Shown: positions 18,313 through 26,718, numbered from the stretch's first letter. The stretch is 64,000 nt of DNA from Pseudobutyrivibrio ruminis CF1b (GCF_000424005.1 NZ_AUJB01000017.1:1-64000), one strand, 5' to 3'. The notes: generated by a model not told the origin, from the letters alone. Program-made: numbers and translations.

Positions 18313-18349
18313 AAAGCAAGTTTTGATAATAGATACCAAAACTTGCTTT
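18313..18349 (-). terminator. Terminator of the hom-thrH operon
   Basis: Inverted repeat AAAGCAAGTTTTG / CAAAACTTGCTTT, 13 bp, directly after the thrH stop. The minus-strand tail is TTTAATTTT; the plus-strand tail (six T, then GTTATTTTT) is richer, so it may work in both directions. Confidence 0.8.
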
Positions 18350-18353
18350 TTTG

Positions 18354-18956
18354 TTATTTTTGAACTTCAATTATTGCGTTGTATAAATCGTCGTATTCTT
18401 CAAAGGCTGGATACTGTGGGTAATCCCTCTTGATTGCATCAGTAGTTCTGAATAAGAAGCCTGCCTTTGATGCTTCAATCATTGCTAGGTCATTGAAGCT
18501 GTCGCCGCTGGCAATAGTTTCAAATCCACATGACTGTAACGCTCTTACAGTAGTAAGCTTGCTCTTGTCACAGCGCATCTTGTAACCTGTGATTTCTCCA
18601 TTGTCTCCAACGATTAACTCGTTACAGAAAATAGTAGGCATTCCAAGTTTCTCCATAAGAGGACCTGCGAACTGTGAAAATGTATCACTAATGATGATAA
18701 CCTGGCCAAAGGCTCTAAGCTTATCTAAGAACTCCTTTGCCCCTGGAAGTGGGTCGATAGTTGCAATAGTGTTCTGGATTTCCTTTAATCCCAAACCATG
18801 CTCCTTTAAGATACCGATTCTGTAATTCATGAGCTTATCATAATCTGGCTCATCTCTTGTTGTCTTTTTAAGCTCAGGGATGCCTGTAGCTTCTGCAAAT
18901 GCAATCCAAATCTCTGGAACCAAAACACCTTCTAAATCTAAGCAAGTAACGTACAT
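18354..18956 (-). CDS. thrH: Phosphoserine phosphatase/homoserine phosphotransferase ThrH-like
   Basis: 200 aa HAD-superfamily enzyme. Motif I CLDLEGVLVPE (Asp7 as nucleophile, Glu9 instead of the usual second Asp, as in ThrH), motif II ISDTF, and motif III/IV with Lys and GDSFNDLAM. Pseudomonas ThrH dephosphorylates phosphoserine and can move phosphate to homoserine. Placement directly after hom suggests a role at the homoserine branch of threonine synthesis. No thrB or thrC is in the window. It starts 11 bp after the hom stop. Confidence 0.88.
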   Translation of the reverse strand: MYVTCLDLEGVLVPEIWIAFAEATGIPELKKTTRDEPDYDKLMNYRIGILKEHGLGLKEIQNTIATIDPLPGAKEFLDKLRAFGQVIIISDTFSQFAGPLMEKLGMPTIFCNELIVGDNGEITGYKMRCDKSKLTTVRALQSCGFETIASGDSFNDLAMIEASKAGFLFRTTDAIKRDYPQYPAFEEYDDLYNAIIEVQK

Positions 18957-18967
18957 GTCTATTCTCC

Positions 18968-20164
18968 TTATGCCAATCTAATAACTGAAATTATTCCACC
19001 AAGTGCAGCTTTTCTTTCGTTGAACTCGTGCTCTGTCATCTCTGAAGTAATGAAACCTACTTCCTCGTCTAAATCGAGGCTTGCGTATTCGACAGATTCG
19101 AATTCATTTTCAATATTAGACTGAAGGGCTGAGGTTCTTACGAAGTATCTGAACTTCTCCTCAGAAGGATCTGCAAGCTGGTACTTATCTTCTGTCCAGC
19201 CAATCTTCACGTATTTATCAATATTCTTAGCAAGGAAAACCATATCTCCTACAACGGCTGATGCTGTAGGAAGGGCTCCGGCGCCTGCACCGTAGTACAT
19301 AGACTCGCCAAGCATATTTCCCTTAACAGAAACTGCATTCATAACACCTGAAACATGGTAAAGCATGTTCTCTGGCTTAACTAAATATGGAGCTACGCGG
19401 CATGCATATTTATCTCCAACCTTTACGCTGCGGGCAATAAGCTTAATGCTTCTTCCCATTGCCTTTGCATATTTGAAATCAGTAGCGGAAATCTTGCTGA
19501 TTCCTTCTGTAGGAATATCATTGAAATCAACATTCTTTCCTGTAATAAGAGATGTGAGGATGGCGATTTTACGGCAGCTGTCGAATCCTTCAACATCAGC
19601 TGTTGGGTCCTTCTCAGCATAACCTAATGACTGAGCCTCTGCTAAAATCTCTGCATAATCACTTCCAAACTGTTCCATGTTTGTAAGCATGTAGTTTGTA
19701 GTTCCGTTGCAGATAGCATCGATTTTCTCTATAACATCACCAGTTAAGCAGGCAGTCAGGGTTCTAATAATAGGAATACCGCCGCCTACGGCTGCTTCAA
19801 ACACAAAGTTAACTTTGTGCTTTTCTGCAATCTGCATCAGCTCCGCACCTTTATCAGCTACAAGCGCCTTATTAGATGTGGTGACTGATTTACCAGCTTC
19901 CAACATTGCCTTCACAAAGGTAAATGCAGGCTCAACTCCGCCCATTGTCTCGACAACGATTTTGACATCTTTATCTTTAACAATTTCCTTGTAATCCTTA
20001 ACAAATAACTTTTCGTTAGGGTCACCAGGAAAGTCTCTAAGATCAAGAATATATTTAAGCTCAAGTGGCTCACCTATTCTCTCGGCCAAGATGTCCTTGT
20101 TTGTCTCAAGAACCTTTGCTACACCGGAACCGATAGTTCCATATCCCATAATTGCTGCTTTCAT
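18968..20164 (-). CDS. hom: Homoserine dehydrogenase
   Basis: 398 aa. Reduces aspartate semialdehyde to homoserine for threonine and methionine synthesis. N-terminal Rossmann motif GYGTIGSGVAKVL (7-19), then ETMGG, the TSNKALVAD segment, and the family signature DPTADVEGFDSCRKIAIL with the substrate-binding Asp/Lys residues. The C-terminal region from about 315 is shorter than in ACT-domain-bearing forms of about 430 aa and no clear ACT domain is seen. The separate ACT protein encoded 7 bp upstream could supply regulation, which is inference. Confidence 0.95.
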   Translation of the reverse strand: MKAAIMGYGTIGSGVAKVLETNKDILAERIGEPLELKYILDLRDFPGDPNEKLFVKDYKEIVKDKDVKIVVETMGGVEPAFTFVKAMLEAGKSVTTSNKALVADKGAELMQIAEKHKVNFVFEAAVGGGIPIIRTLTACLTGDVIEKIDAICNGTTNYMLTNMEQFGSDYAEILAEAQSLGYAEKDPTADVEGFDSCRKIAILTSLITGKNVDFNDIPTEGISKISATDFKYAKAMGRSIKLIARSVKVGDKYACRVAPYLVKPENMLYHVSGVMNAVSVKGNMLGESMYYGAGAGALPTASAVVGDMVFLAKNIDKYVKIGWTEDKYQLADPSEEKFRYFVRTSALQSNIENEFESVEYASLDLDEEVGFITSEMTEHEFNERKAALGGIISVIRLA

Positions 20165-20171
20165 CCTGTTG

Positions 20172-20615
20172 TCACTCCCTTGCTAAAATTTTTACATAAT
20201 GAACACCATCAACGGCCTCGATAGCACTAACCAGATCAGAAAAATCTCCTGAATCCTCAAGTACATCCACCGATATAGTAAGGGTGGCAAAACCATTGAC
20301 CGGAATACTTTGATGTATAGTCAAAATATTCACATGGAAGTGGGCCATCTCCTCCAAAACTCTGGATAGAATTCCCGGCTCATCCTCCAGCTGGATAACC
20401 ATATTAATAGTCTTTCCCTTTATATCCTCATGGAATGGGAAAATGTCATCCTTATACTTATAAAATGAGCTACGGCTTATGCCAACTTTTTCAGTAGCCT
20501 CCTGAACTGAATCGCATTTACCAGTATCAATAAGCTTTTTAGCGGCAACAACCTTTAGCAATACTTCTGGTACAGCTTTTTCTTTTAAAACAAAATAGGT
20601 AGTCTTCTCTGCCAT
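20172..20615 (-). CDS. ACT domain-containing protein, PheB/UPF0735 family
   Basis: 147 aa. The N-terminal third has a helix-turn-helix-like segment (VQEATEKVGISRSSFYKYKD, about 41-60) and the C-terminal half is an ACT domain (VIQLEDEPGILSRVLEEMA). Called PheB in B. subtilis from its place by pheA, but its biochemical role is unclear. Here it leads the hom-thrH operon, so amino-acid-responsive regulation is plausible. Start at 20615 follows TGGAGGAG with good spacing; the frame remains open to 20657 across the upstream palindrome. Confidence 0.9.
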   Translation of the reverse strand: MAEKTTYFVLKEKAVPEVLLKVVAAKKLIDTGKCDSVQEATEKVGISRSSFYKYKDDIFPFHEDIKGKTINMVIQLEDEPGILSRVLEEMAHFHVNILTIHQSIPVNGFATLTISVDVLEDSGDFSDLVSAIEAVDGVHYVKILARE

Positions 20616-20636
20616 ATCTCCTCCACAAGTGTCTTT

Positions 20637-20656
20637 TGTACAAATACATTTGTACA
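20637..20656. promoter_or_regulatory. Perfect palindromic operator candidate upstream of the ACT-hom-thrH operon
   Basis: TGTACAAA, 4-nt spacer, TTTGTACA: an 8+8 perfect inverted repeat between the -10 (20667-20672) and the start codon (20615), a normal site for a dimeric repressor. No regulator is known; the HTH/ACT protein just downstream is a candidate. Confidence 0.6.
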
Positions 20657-20666
20657 CGCTTCAAAG

Positions 20667-20696
20667 ATAATAACATTAAACACTACCTAAATTCAA
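20667..20696 (-). promoter_or_regulatory. Promoter of the ACT-hom-thrH operon
   Basis: Minus strand TTGAAT (20691-20696), 18-nt spacer, TATTAT (20667-20672). Confidence 0.6.
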
Positions 20697-20750
20697 GTAC
20701 TTTATCATATTAAATTGTGAAAGTATTCTAAACCTTACGCAAGTTACACT

Positions 20751-21888
20751 CTATTCATCATCTGATGCATTACGCTCTGGGCATCCTAAAGAAAGCCACT
20801 TTAAGTACGCGTTCATAAACGGGGTTAGCTTACCATCAAGGACTGCATCGGCGTTTCCTGACTCTTCTCCAGTACGGAGATCTTTGACCATAGTGTAAGG
20901 CTGAAGGACGTAAGAGCGAATCTGATTGCCCCATCCAATTTCTGATACCTCGCCTCGAATACCGCTGGCTTTGGCTGCATTTTCCTCCTGTTTCAAAAGA
21001 AGAAGCTTAGTCTTCAGCATCTGCATAGCCTTATCTTTATTCTGGAACTGGCTTCGCTCGTTCTGACAGGTAACCACGATTCCTGTAGGGAAATGAGTGA
21101 TTCGAATAGCCGAGCTGGTCTTATTGATATGCTGACCACCGGCACCTGATGAACGATATGTATCGATTCGGATATCCTCATCCTTAATCTCTACATCAAC
21201 ATCCTCTTCTATGTCTGGCATAACATCGCAGCTGGCAAAGGATGTCTGGCGCTTTCCCTGTGCATTAAATGGAGAAATGCGTACCAAACGGTGGATACCT
21301 TTTTCAGACTTAAGATATCCATAGGCATTTTCCCCATTTACCTGGAATGTAACTGATTTGATTCCGGCTTCATCGCCTTCCTGATAATCAAGCTCATCCA
21401 AGGCAAAGCCCATATCACCAGCCCAACGGCTGTACATTCTATAAAGCATCTGTACCCAGTCACAGGCTTCTACTCCACCTGCACCTGAATGCAATGTAAC
21501 GATGGCACTATCTCCATCATATTCCCCAGAAAGAAGAGTCTTCATTCTGAGAGTCTCTAAATCTGTCTCGAACTCTTCAATAAGAAGAGCCACAGTATCT
21601 ACTATCTCCTGATCCTCTTCTTCATTTCCAAGCTCTATGTAATCTTCTATTTCCTTATATAAATCCTCAAGCTTATCTATGACCGCAACGTCATCTTTCA
21701 TGGATTTGAGCTCTTTCATCTTGGCTGTAGATGTGGTAGCATCTGTCCAAAAATCTGGAGCTTCCATTTCGCGCTCAAGCTCTTCTATGCGAGCTTTCTT
21801 GGCTGCGACGTCAAAGTGAATCCCTCACTTCCGTCATAGAATTCTTTTGCGACGTAAGTCGCTGCTTGAACTGATCAAGTTCTATCAC
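20751..21888 (-). CDS. prfB: Peptide chain release factor 2 (programmed +1 frameshift)
   Basis: RF2 releases peptides at UGA and UAA. The main frame has the codon-recognition SPF motif (RISPFNAQGK) and the catalytic GGQ (SSGAGGQHINKTS). The gene starts at a GTG (21886-21888) preceded by AGAGGTGATT. After 25 codons ending in CTT an in-frame TGA (21811-21813) appears; a +1 slip continues with GAC in the long frame, giving about 378 aa. This is the classic autoregulation, in which low RF2 favours slippage. Without the 5' segment the protein would wrongly appear to start at the ATG at 21767. Confidence 0.95.
21810..21830 (-). promoter_or_regulatory. prfB +1 ribosomal frameshift site
   Basis: Minus strand slippery CTT TGA C at 21816-21810, with the purine-rich Shine-Dalgarno-like GTGAGGGA just upstream (about 21823-21830). 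The element is of the E. coli type, but the SD-to-CTT spacing is a little longer (about 5-6 versus 3 nt). Confidence 0.93.
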
Positions 21889-21914
21889 GAAATCACCTCT
21901 TTCCAAAATCACAC

Positions 21915-22003
21915 GCCTGTCACGCTCTCAAGCCTGAGATATTACTCCGCTCAGCTGAAGAAAGCTTCGCGTGAGTAACACTCAGAGCTTGATAGCTACA
22001 GGC
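21915..22003. repeat. 89-bp imperfect palindrome between ctpA and prfB
   Basis: Arms of about 31-33 nt run from GCCTGT (21915-21920) to ACAGGC (21998-22003) with blocks TCAAGC/GCTTGA, CTGAG/CTCAG and TATTACTC/GAGTAACA pairing, closed by a CGC...GCG loop containing two AGCT copies. It is not explained by the coding genes. Downstream on the minus strand there is no U-run; on the plus strand TTACTTTTT follows. Could be a dispersed palindromic element or an mRNA-processing structure. Confidence 0.75.
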
Positions 22004-22041
22004 TTACTTTTTCTAAAAATGCTATTAGATAATTTCTTTGA

Positions 22042-23337
22042 TTACTTACGTAATACCTCTAACGCTTTTTGGATTTGATTATCTAAGTCTACACTATAAG
22101 CGTCGTCTTCGCCACCCTGGAATTCGTACTCGAGCTCGATGTCTGGAGCGATTCCTTTGCCGTGGATGCACTCGCCACTTGGAGTGTAGTAAGTCTGAGT
22201 GGTGAGCTTTAATGCCGAACCATCGCTAAGAGGAATTGTAGACTGAACAATTCCCTTTCCAAATGTGTTTGTTCCTATGATTGTTCCATATTCAAAATCT
22301 CTGATGGCACCCGTGAAAATCTCTGCCGCTGATGCAGTATTTCCATTTACAAGTACTACCATAGGAATATCCTTTGATGAGCCTTCATCTGAAAGGAAAT
22401 CTTCACGATTGCCTTCCTTATCCATTGTGTAAACAACAGTGCCCTTTGGAAGAAGATAATCAAGCATCTCTACAACAGAATCAAGCAATCCGCCTCCATT
22501 ATTTCTCATGTCAAAAACAACTGCTGTCATGCCCTGCTTCTCAAGGTCTTTATATGCCTCTACAAAATCTTTGTAAGTGTGATCTGTAAACTGAGAAACT
22601 GCAATGTAACCAACATTTCCCTCAAGCATCTGATGCTCAACTGTAGGAGTGGCAATAGAAGCTCTTGTACATACTATTGTCTGCTCTTCTCCATCTCGAG
22701 AAATAACAAGCTCAACGTCTGTACCTTCCTCGCCACGAATGTGCTGAACAAAAGTATCAAGGCCTTCATCAGTAGCAAGATATCCATCTGCAGAAATAAT
22801 GTAGTCCCCTTCCTTGAGGCCAGCTTTTTCAGCAGGTGTATCCTTGTAAATCTTTGTAATAGAAACTGCACCTGTTTCAGCATTTTTCTGAAGAAGGGCA
22901 CCTATGCCGGCATAATTTCCTGTGAGGGTAGCCATCAAATCCTGATACTCCTCAGCTGTGTAATATTCAGAATATGGGTCGTCCAAACTTTCAACTACAC
23001 CCTTGTATACACCATTTACCAGCTTGTCATTATCAACATCCTGATAATAATATGTCTCTATTATAGAAAGAATAGTGCTGAATTTTGAATCTCCAGACTC
23101 TCCTCCCTGAAGGGATTCAAGTACTTCCTTAGAAGACTCATCTTTAAATGAAATCCTTGAACCAACCATTCCAAGGCCAACAATTACTGTCGCGATACAT
23201 CCAAGTAAAATGCCTAAAAATCCCACAAGAAACAATGGCCACTTCTTTGGCTTTGGCTGTACCTTTTCCTCAAAATAATAATTAACTGACTCTGGATCTA
23301 CTACCTTCCCAACTCGTTCATTCTGATCTTCAAACAT
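22042..23337 (-). CDS. ctpA: S41 family carboxyl-terminal processing protease
   Basis: 431 aa. N-terminal transmembrane segment around residues 34-55 (LFLVGFLGILLGC), extracytoplasmic PDZ domain (GIGALLQKNAET to about 230), and a tail-specific protease core with the Ser in NGNTASAAEIF and the Lys in NTFGKGIVQS forming the Ser-Lys dyad. Processes exported or cell-wall proteins at their C-termini. It follows ftsE-ftsX, an arrangement known from Firmicutes, where FtsEX and CtpA-like proteases are linked to peptidoglycan hydrolase control. The gap to ftsX is about 70 bp with a hairpin. Confidence 0.93.
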   Translation of the reverse strand: MFEDQNERVGKVVDPESVNYYFEEKVQPKPKKWPLFLVGFLGILLGCIATVIVGLGMVGSRISFKDESSKEVLESLQGGESGDSKFSTILSIIETYYYQDVDNDKLVNGVYKGVVESLDDPYSEYYTAEEYQDLMATLTGNYAGIGALLQKNAETGAVSITKIYKDTPAEKAGLKEGDYIISADGYLATDEGLDTFVQHIRGEEGTDVELVISRDGEEQTIVCTRASIATPTVEHQMLEGNVGYIAVSQFTDHTYKDFVEAYKDLEKQGMTAVVFDMRNNGGGLLDSVVEMLDYLLPKGTVVYTMDKEGNREDFLSDEGSSKDIPMVVLVNGNTASAAEIFTGAIRDFEYGTIIGTNTFGKGIVQSTIPLSDGSALKLTTQTYYTPSGECIHGKGIAPDIELEYEFQGGEDDAYSVDLDNQIQKALEVLRK

Positions 23338-23362
23338 TACATACCTCCATTATATATATAGA

Positions 23363-23388
23363 AGTGCCTCAGCATCCGCCAAGGCACT
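23363..23388 (-). other. Hairpin between ftsX and ctpA
   Basis: AGTGCCT / AGGCACT with a 12-nt loop and no U-tract; a possible weak or partial terminator or RNA-processing structure. Confidence 0.4.
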
Positions 23389-23409
23389 CCCTGTATAAAA
23401 CATTTTTAA

Positions 23410-24318
23410 CTATACTCTTAAATGTTTGTGCAGTGTTACACGAGAACCAAACCAGCCGATTCCGATACCAAGAATAAGAGAAATTGGAACCAAGGTTCTA
23501 AAAATCTCCTCCACTGGGATGAATGTAACCATATTGCTCAAGAAATTGAATTCTGAACTAGCGTATTCAATTACCTTTTCATAAATGAAGAAAAGAAGGA
23601 CAAGGGGAATGATTGAACCAATCAAACCAATGAAAACACCTTCTACTATGAAAGGTGCTCTGACGAAAGCGTCCTTTGCACCGATAAGTTTCATAATAGC
23701 GATTTCTTCTCTTCTAACTGAAATACCAACCATAACAGTGTTGCTGATAAGGAAAACAGATACAGCAAGAAGTATGATGACAATTGCCATCGATACAATT
23801 GTAATGGCTCTATTGATATCAGTAAGTGTCTTAGCTGCCACCTCTGACTGGTTTACCTGACGTACTCCATCGAGACCATTAAGGAACGAAACCAATGTAG
23901 GCTGCATTGATACATCGTTAAGATATATCTCGTAGTTTGCTGAATTAGCAAGAGGATTGTCATCTGCAAAACCAGCTGCAAGCTCCTCATTTCCGCCAAA
24001 GTATTCTTCCTGGTAATCAGCCCATGCCTGCTCGGCAGATATATAATTGTAACTCTTAACCTCTACACGTTTTTTAATCTCATTACCAATCTCATCTATA
24101 CGCTGCTGAGTAATTCCCTCATCGAAGAAAACTGTAACTGCAACGCCTTCCTCAGCAGATTTAACCATTGCCTGGAAGTTAGTTCCTAAGGCAAAGAAAA
24201 TACCAAAAAGGAAAATACATGCTGTCATTGTAGCAATGGAAGCAAGTGAGAACATCTTGTTTCTCCAGATGTTCTTTAAGCCCTGTCCCAGGTTGTAAAT
24301 GTGGGTACTAATCTTCAT
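23410..24318 (-). CDS. ftsX: Cell division protein FtsX (ABC-type permease)
   Basis: 302 aa. N-terminal transmembrane helix (about 25-45), extracellular domain of about 120 residues, then three more helices in the C-terminal half, with the MacB/FtsX-like region ISVRREEIAIMKLIGAKD. Works with FtsE to control peptidoglycan hydrolases across the membrane. The ATG at 24318 follows GGGAGGTGAC; ftsE ends at 24308, so the genes overlap by 11 bp. Confidence 0.95.
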   Translation of the reverse strand: MKISTHIYNLGQGLKNIWRNKMFSLASIATMTACIFLFGIFFALGTNFQAMVKSAEEGVAVTVFFDEGITQQRIDEIGNEIKKRVEVKSYNYISAEQAWADYQEEYFGGNEELAAGFADDNPLANSANYEIYLNDVSMQPTLVSFLNGLDGVRQVNQSEVAAKTLTDINRAITIVSMAIVIILLAVSVFLISNTVMVGISVRREEIAIMKLIGAKDAFVRAPFIVEGVFIGLIGSIIPLVLLFFIYEKVIEYASSEFNFLSNMVTFIPVEEIFRTLVPISLILGIGIGWFGSRVTLHKHLRV

Positions 24319-24988
24319 AGCTGTCACCTCCCACATCACTTACTACAACACCTTTTTTAATAGTGATGACTCTCTTTTTCATGGCTCTGACGATTTCCAT
24401 ATTATGTGTAACTACAACAACTGTAGTGCCACGCTGGTTAATCTCGTCAAGAAGTCGCATGATTTCCCATGTATTATCACTATCAAGGTTTCCGGTAGGC
24501 TCATCTGCCAAAATAATCTTTGGCTCATTAACAAGAGCTCTTGCTATAGCAACACGCTGCTGCTCTCCTCCGGAAAGCTGACTAGGCTTTGATTTATATT
24601 TAGCTGCAAGACCAACAAGTGAAAGCATTGTTGGAACTGTCTTTTTTATTTCTCTGTTTGAACGCTCTACAACCTTCATAGCAAATGCTACATTCTCGTA
24701 GACATTTCTATCTGGCAAAAGTCGGAAGTTCTGGAATACTACTCCAACATTCCTACGATACATAGGAACCTTTTTATGAGTAACCTTTTTTAAGTCCTGA
24801 CCATTAATATAAATTTTGCCTTTGGTAGGCTCCAATTCTTTCAACAATAATCTGATAAGGGTAGACTTACCAGAACCACTATCTCCAACAACAAAAACGA
24901 ATTCGCCTGGATCAATGTGAATAGTGACGTCCTCAAGGGCAGGCTTGCCAGCCTCATAGGACTTACTAACATGATCTAATCGTATCAA
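24308..24988 (-). CDS. ftsE: Cell division ATP-binding protein FtsE
   Basis: 226 aa ABC ATPase. Walker A GDSGSGKST (35-43), Q-loop in VVFQNFRLLPDRNVYENV, signature LSGGEQQRVAIARAL, Walker B ILADEPTGNLD, and His switch VVVTHNMEIV. The DRNVYENVAFAM segment is characteristic of FtsE. Partner of FtsX, with translational coupling. Confidence 0.96.
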   Translation of the reverse strand: MIRLDHVSKSYEAGKPALEDVTIHIDPGEFVFVVGDSGSGKSTLIRLLLKELEPTKGKIYINGQDLKKVTHKKVPMYRRNVGVVFQNFRLLPDRNVYENVAFAMKVVERSNREIKKTVPTMLSLVGLAAKYKSKPSQLSGGEQQRVAIARALVNEPKIILADEPTGNLDSDNTWEIMRLLDEINQRGTTVVVVTHNMEIVRAMKKRVITIKKGVVVSDVGGDSYED

Positions 24989-25021
24989 TTCTATACCTCA
25001 TTTCCAAACTAACTAATATAT

Positions 25022-26110
25022 CTAGAACTTTTCACTTTCCATATACTTCATGTATTTTACTACCATTAAAGCAATCTTGAAAGTAATGGCATCCTCGAAT
25101 ACACGTAAATCAAGACCTGTACTCTTCTCCAATTTATCAAGTCTGTACACAAGAGTATTTCTATGAATGTAAAGCTGGCGTGATGTCTCTGAAACGTTCA
25201 GACTGTTCTCGAAGAACTTGCTGATAGTAGTAAGTGTCTCTTCATCGAAATCATCTGGAGATTTGTTCTCGAAAATCTCAGAGATAAACATCTTGCAAAG
25301 TGGAATAGGAAGCTGATAAATAAGACGTCCAATTCCAAGCTGAGAATATGCAATAACATTCTGATCGTTAAAGAAGATTTTGCCTACATCCATAGCCATA
25401 GAAGCTTCCTTGTATGAACGAGAAACTTCCTTAATCTCTCCTACTACTGTACCGTAAGAGACTCTAACCTTCTTTGTATCTTTATCATGGAAAGCATCGA
25501 TAATAACCGCTGCAATCTTATCAATCTCTGTGTTTGAATCGTTCTCTCCAAGCTCTTTGACAACGATAATATTTCTCTCATCAACTGCAGTAACGAAATC
25601 CTTATTCTTGCCGCCGAATACAGAGCGCACTCTGTCGAGCTCATCGCCGTCCTTCTCAGGACCCACTTCGACAATCATAACTACTCTGCGGGCATTAATA
25701 TCCACATGCAGTTTCTTTGAGCGATTATAGATATCAACAAGAAGTAAATTATCCAATAATAAATTCTTGATGAAATTATCTTTATCAAAACGCTCCTTAT
25801 AGGCAATCATCAGCTCCTGAATCTGAAAAGCTGCTATCTTACCAATAGTAGAAGACTCCTCGTTGTCACCTATAGCTAAGACAACGAACTCTAACTGCTG
25901 GTCGTCAAATACCTTAAAAAAGTGACAGCCTAAAGCGACCTGGCTTTCAGCCTCTGATGCCGCAAAAACAGCCACTGCGTCTGAGTATTGAGCAGTGTCC
26001 CCAAATGTAGCTGCACACATGACACCATCAGAATCCATAACTGCTAAGTCTATCTTAGTCAGCTGATGAAGCCCTTCTAGCGTATTTTGCATAATTTGAT
26101 TCGAAATCAT
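25022..26110 (-). CDS. PucR/CdaR-family transcriptional regulator
   Basis: 362 aa. N-terminal putative sensor region, a middle region reminiscent of the CdaR GGDEF-like domain (VRVSYGTVVGEIKEVSRSYK), and a C-terminal PucR helix-turn-helix (TSRQLYIHRNTLVYRLDKLE, about 314-333). Family members respond to small molecules such as sugar diacids or purines; the ligand is unknown here. Start at 26110 follows AGGAGG with 8 nt spacing. It lies 33 bp upstream of ftsE and may be co-transcribed, but a functional link is not shown. Confidence 0.85.
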   Translation of the reverse strand: MISNQIMQNTLEGLHQLTKIDLAVMDSDGVMCAATFGDTAQYSDAVAVFAASEAESQVALGCHFFKVFDDQQLEFVVLAIGDNEESSTIGKIAAFQIQELMIAYKERFDKDNFIKNLLLDNLLLVDIYNRSKKLHVDINARRVVMIVEVGPEKDGDELDRVRSVFGGKNKDFVTAVDERNIIVVKELGENDSNTEIDKIAAVIIDAFHDKDTKKVRVSYGTVVGEIKEVSRSYKEASMAMDVGKIFFNDQNVIAYSQLGIGRLIYQLPIPLCKMFISEIFENKSPDDFDEETLTTISKFFENSLNVSETSRQLYIHRNTLVYRLDKLEKSTGLDLRVFEDAITFKIALMVVKYMKYMESEKF

Positions 26111-26664
26111 ATCGAATACCTCCTGTGTATATATGCAATATAAACAATGTAAAACTCCCATTTTGCATACAAATTCACATAACCTATGCCTATTCTAATA
26201 TAAATAACCAAAAATGGGAATACTTATATTGTGTTTTTTTATGCAAATTTACAATTATACTCCAAAAAGTTTTTTGTGCGGTTTCACATAATTACCAAAT
26301 CGATGAATAATTGTCAGATAATACTCAGATATTTCAGATAGAATTCCTTCAGTTCTAAAGTCAAGACTTTTTAGCAATTTCACAAGTTTTGTAGATTTGA
26401 GACAAAACAGATGTTTCGGTAAATTGTGGATAACTTTTCTTATTAGTTCACAATTATTGTGGATAAAGTGGATAAGCCGTGCACAAGTCCGATTTTTCGC
26501 GTTGATTGTATGATTTTTTGTTGATAAAATATTGTGTTTCCACACAATAGATTATTATATGTATTTTTAACATTCAATTCTTTTGTGCAATATTATCTAA
26601 AAAAACATCTCAAAGTGTAAATATCATTTTCTGACAATTGTAAAAATAGTATGACGATATAGCC
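26111..26664. other. AT-rich intergenic region with DnaA-box-like cluster
   Basis: No convincing gene in this 550-bp stretch. It holds an inverted repeat TCCCATTTT / AAAATGGGA (26156-26164 and 26211-26219), a candidate operator for the regulator gene, and further up a cluster of TGTGGATAA sites: perfect at 26425-26433 and 26458-26466, one mismatch at 26467-26475 and 26519-26527. These match the reverse complement of the DnaA box TTATCCACA. A 96-codon frame here looks non-coding. Confidence 0.6.
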
Positions 26665-26695
26665 AAAATAAAAGGCATCACACTGGGTGATGCCT
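26665..26695 (-). terminator. Terminator of the SH3/NlpC gene
   Basis: Minus strand stem AGGCATCAC / GTGATGCCT followed by TTTTATTTT, downstream of the stop at 26719. Confidence 0.88.
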
Positions 26696-26718
26696 AAGTA
26701 TTTAAATTATCTTATCAA

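Noticed and set aside
20751-21888. prfB as a pseudogene or sequencing frameshift
   Set aside because: The TGA follows CTT with an upstream SD-like element, the well-known programmed +1 site, and the reading frame continues normally.
26425-26527. The DnaA-box cluster as the chromosomal origin
   Set aside because: No dnaA/dnaN/rpmH nearby and transcription on both sides is co-directional without divergence, so only a cluster is claimed.
26255-26545. A 96-codon frame on the minus strand in the 26.1-26.7 kb gap
   Set aside because: No recognisable family, no good Shine-Dalgarno, AT-driven composition, and it overlaps the DnaA-box cluster.
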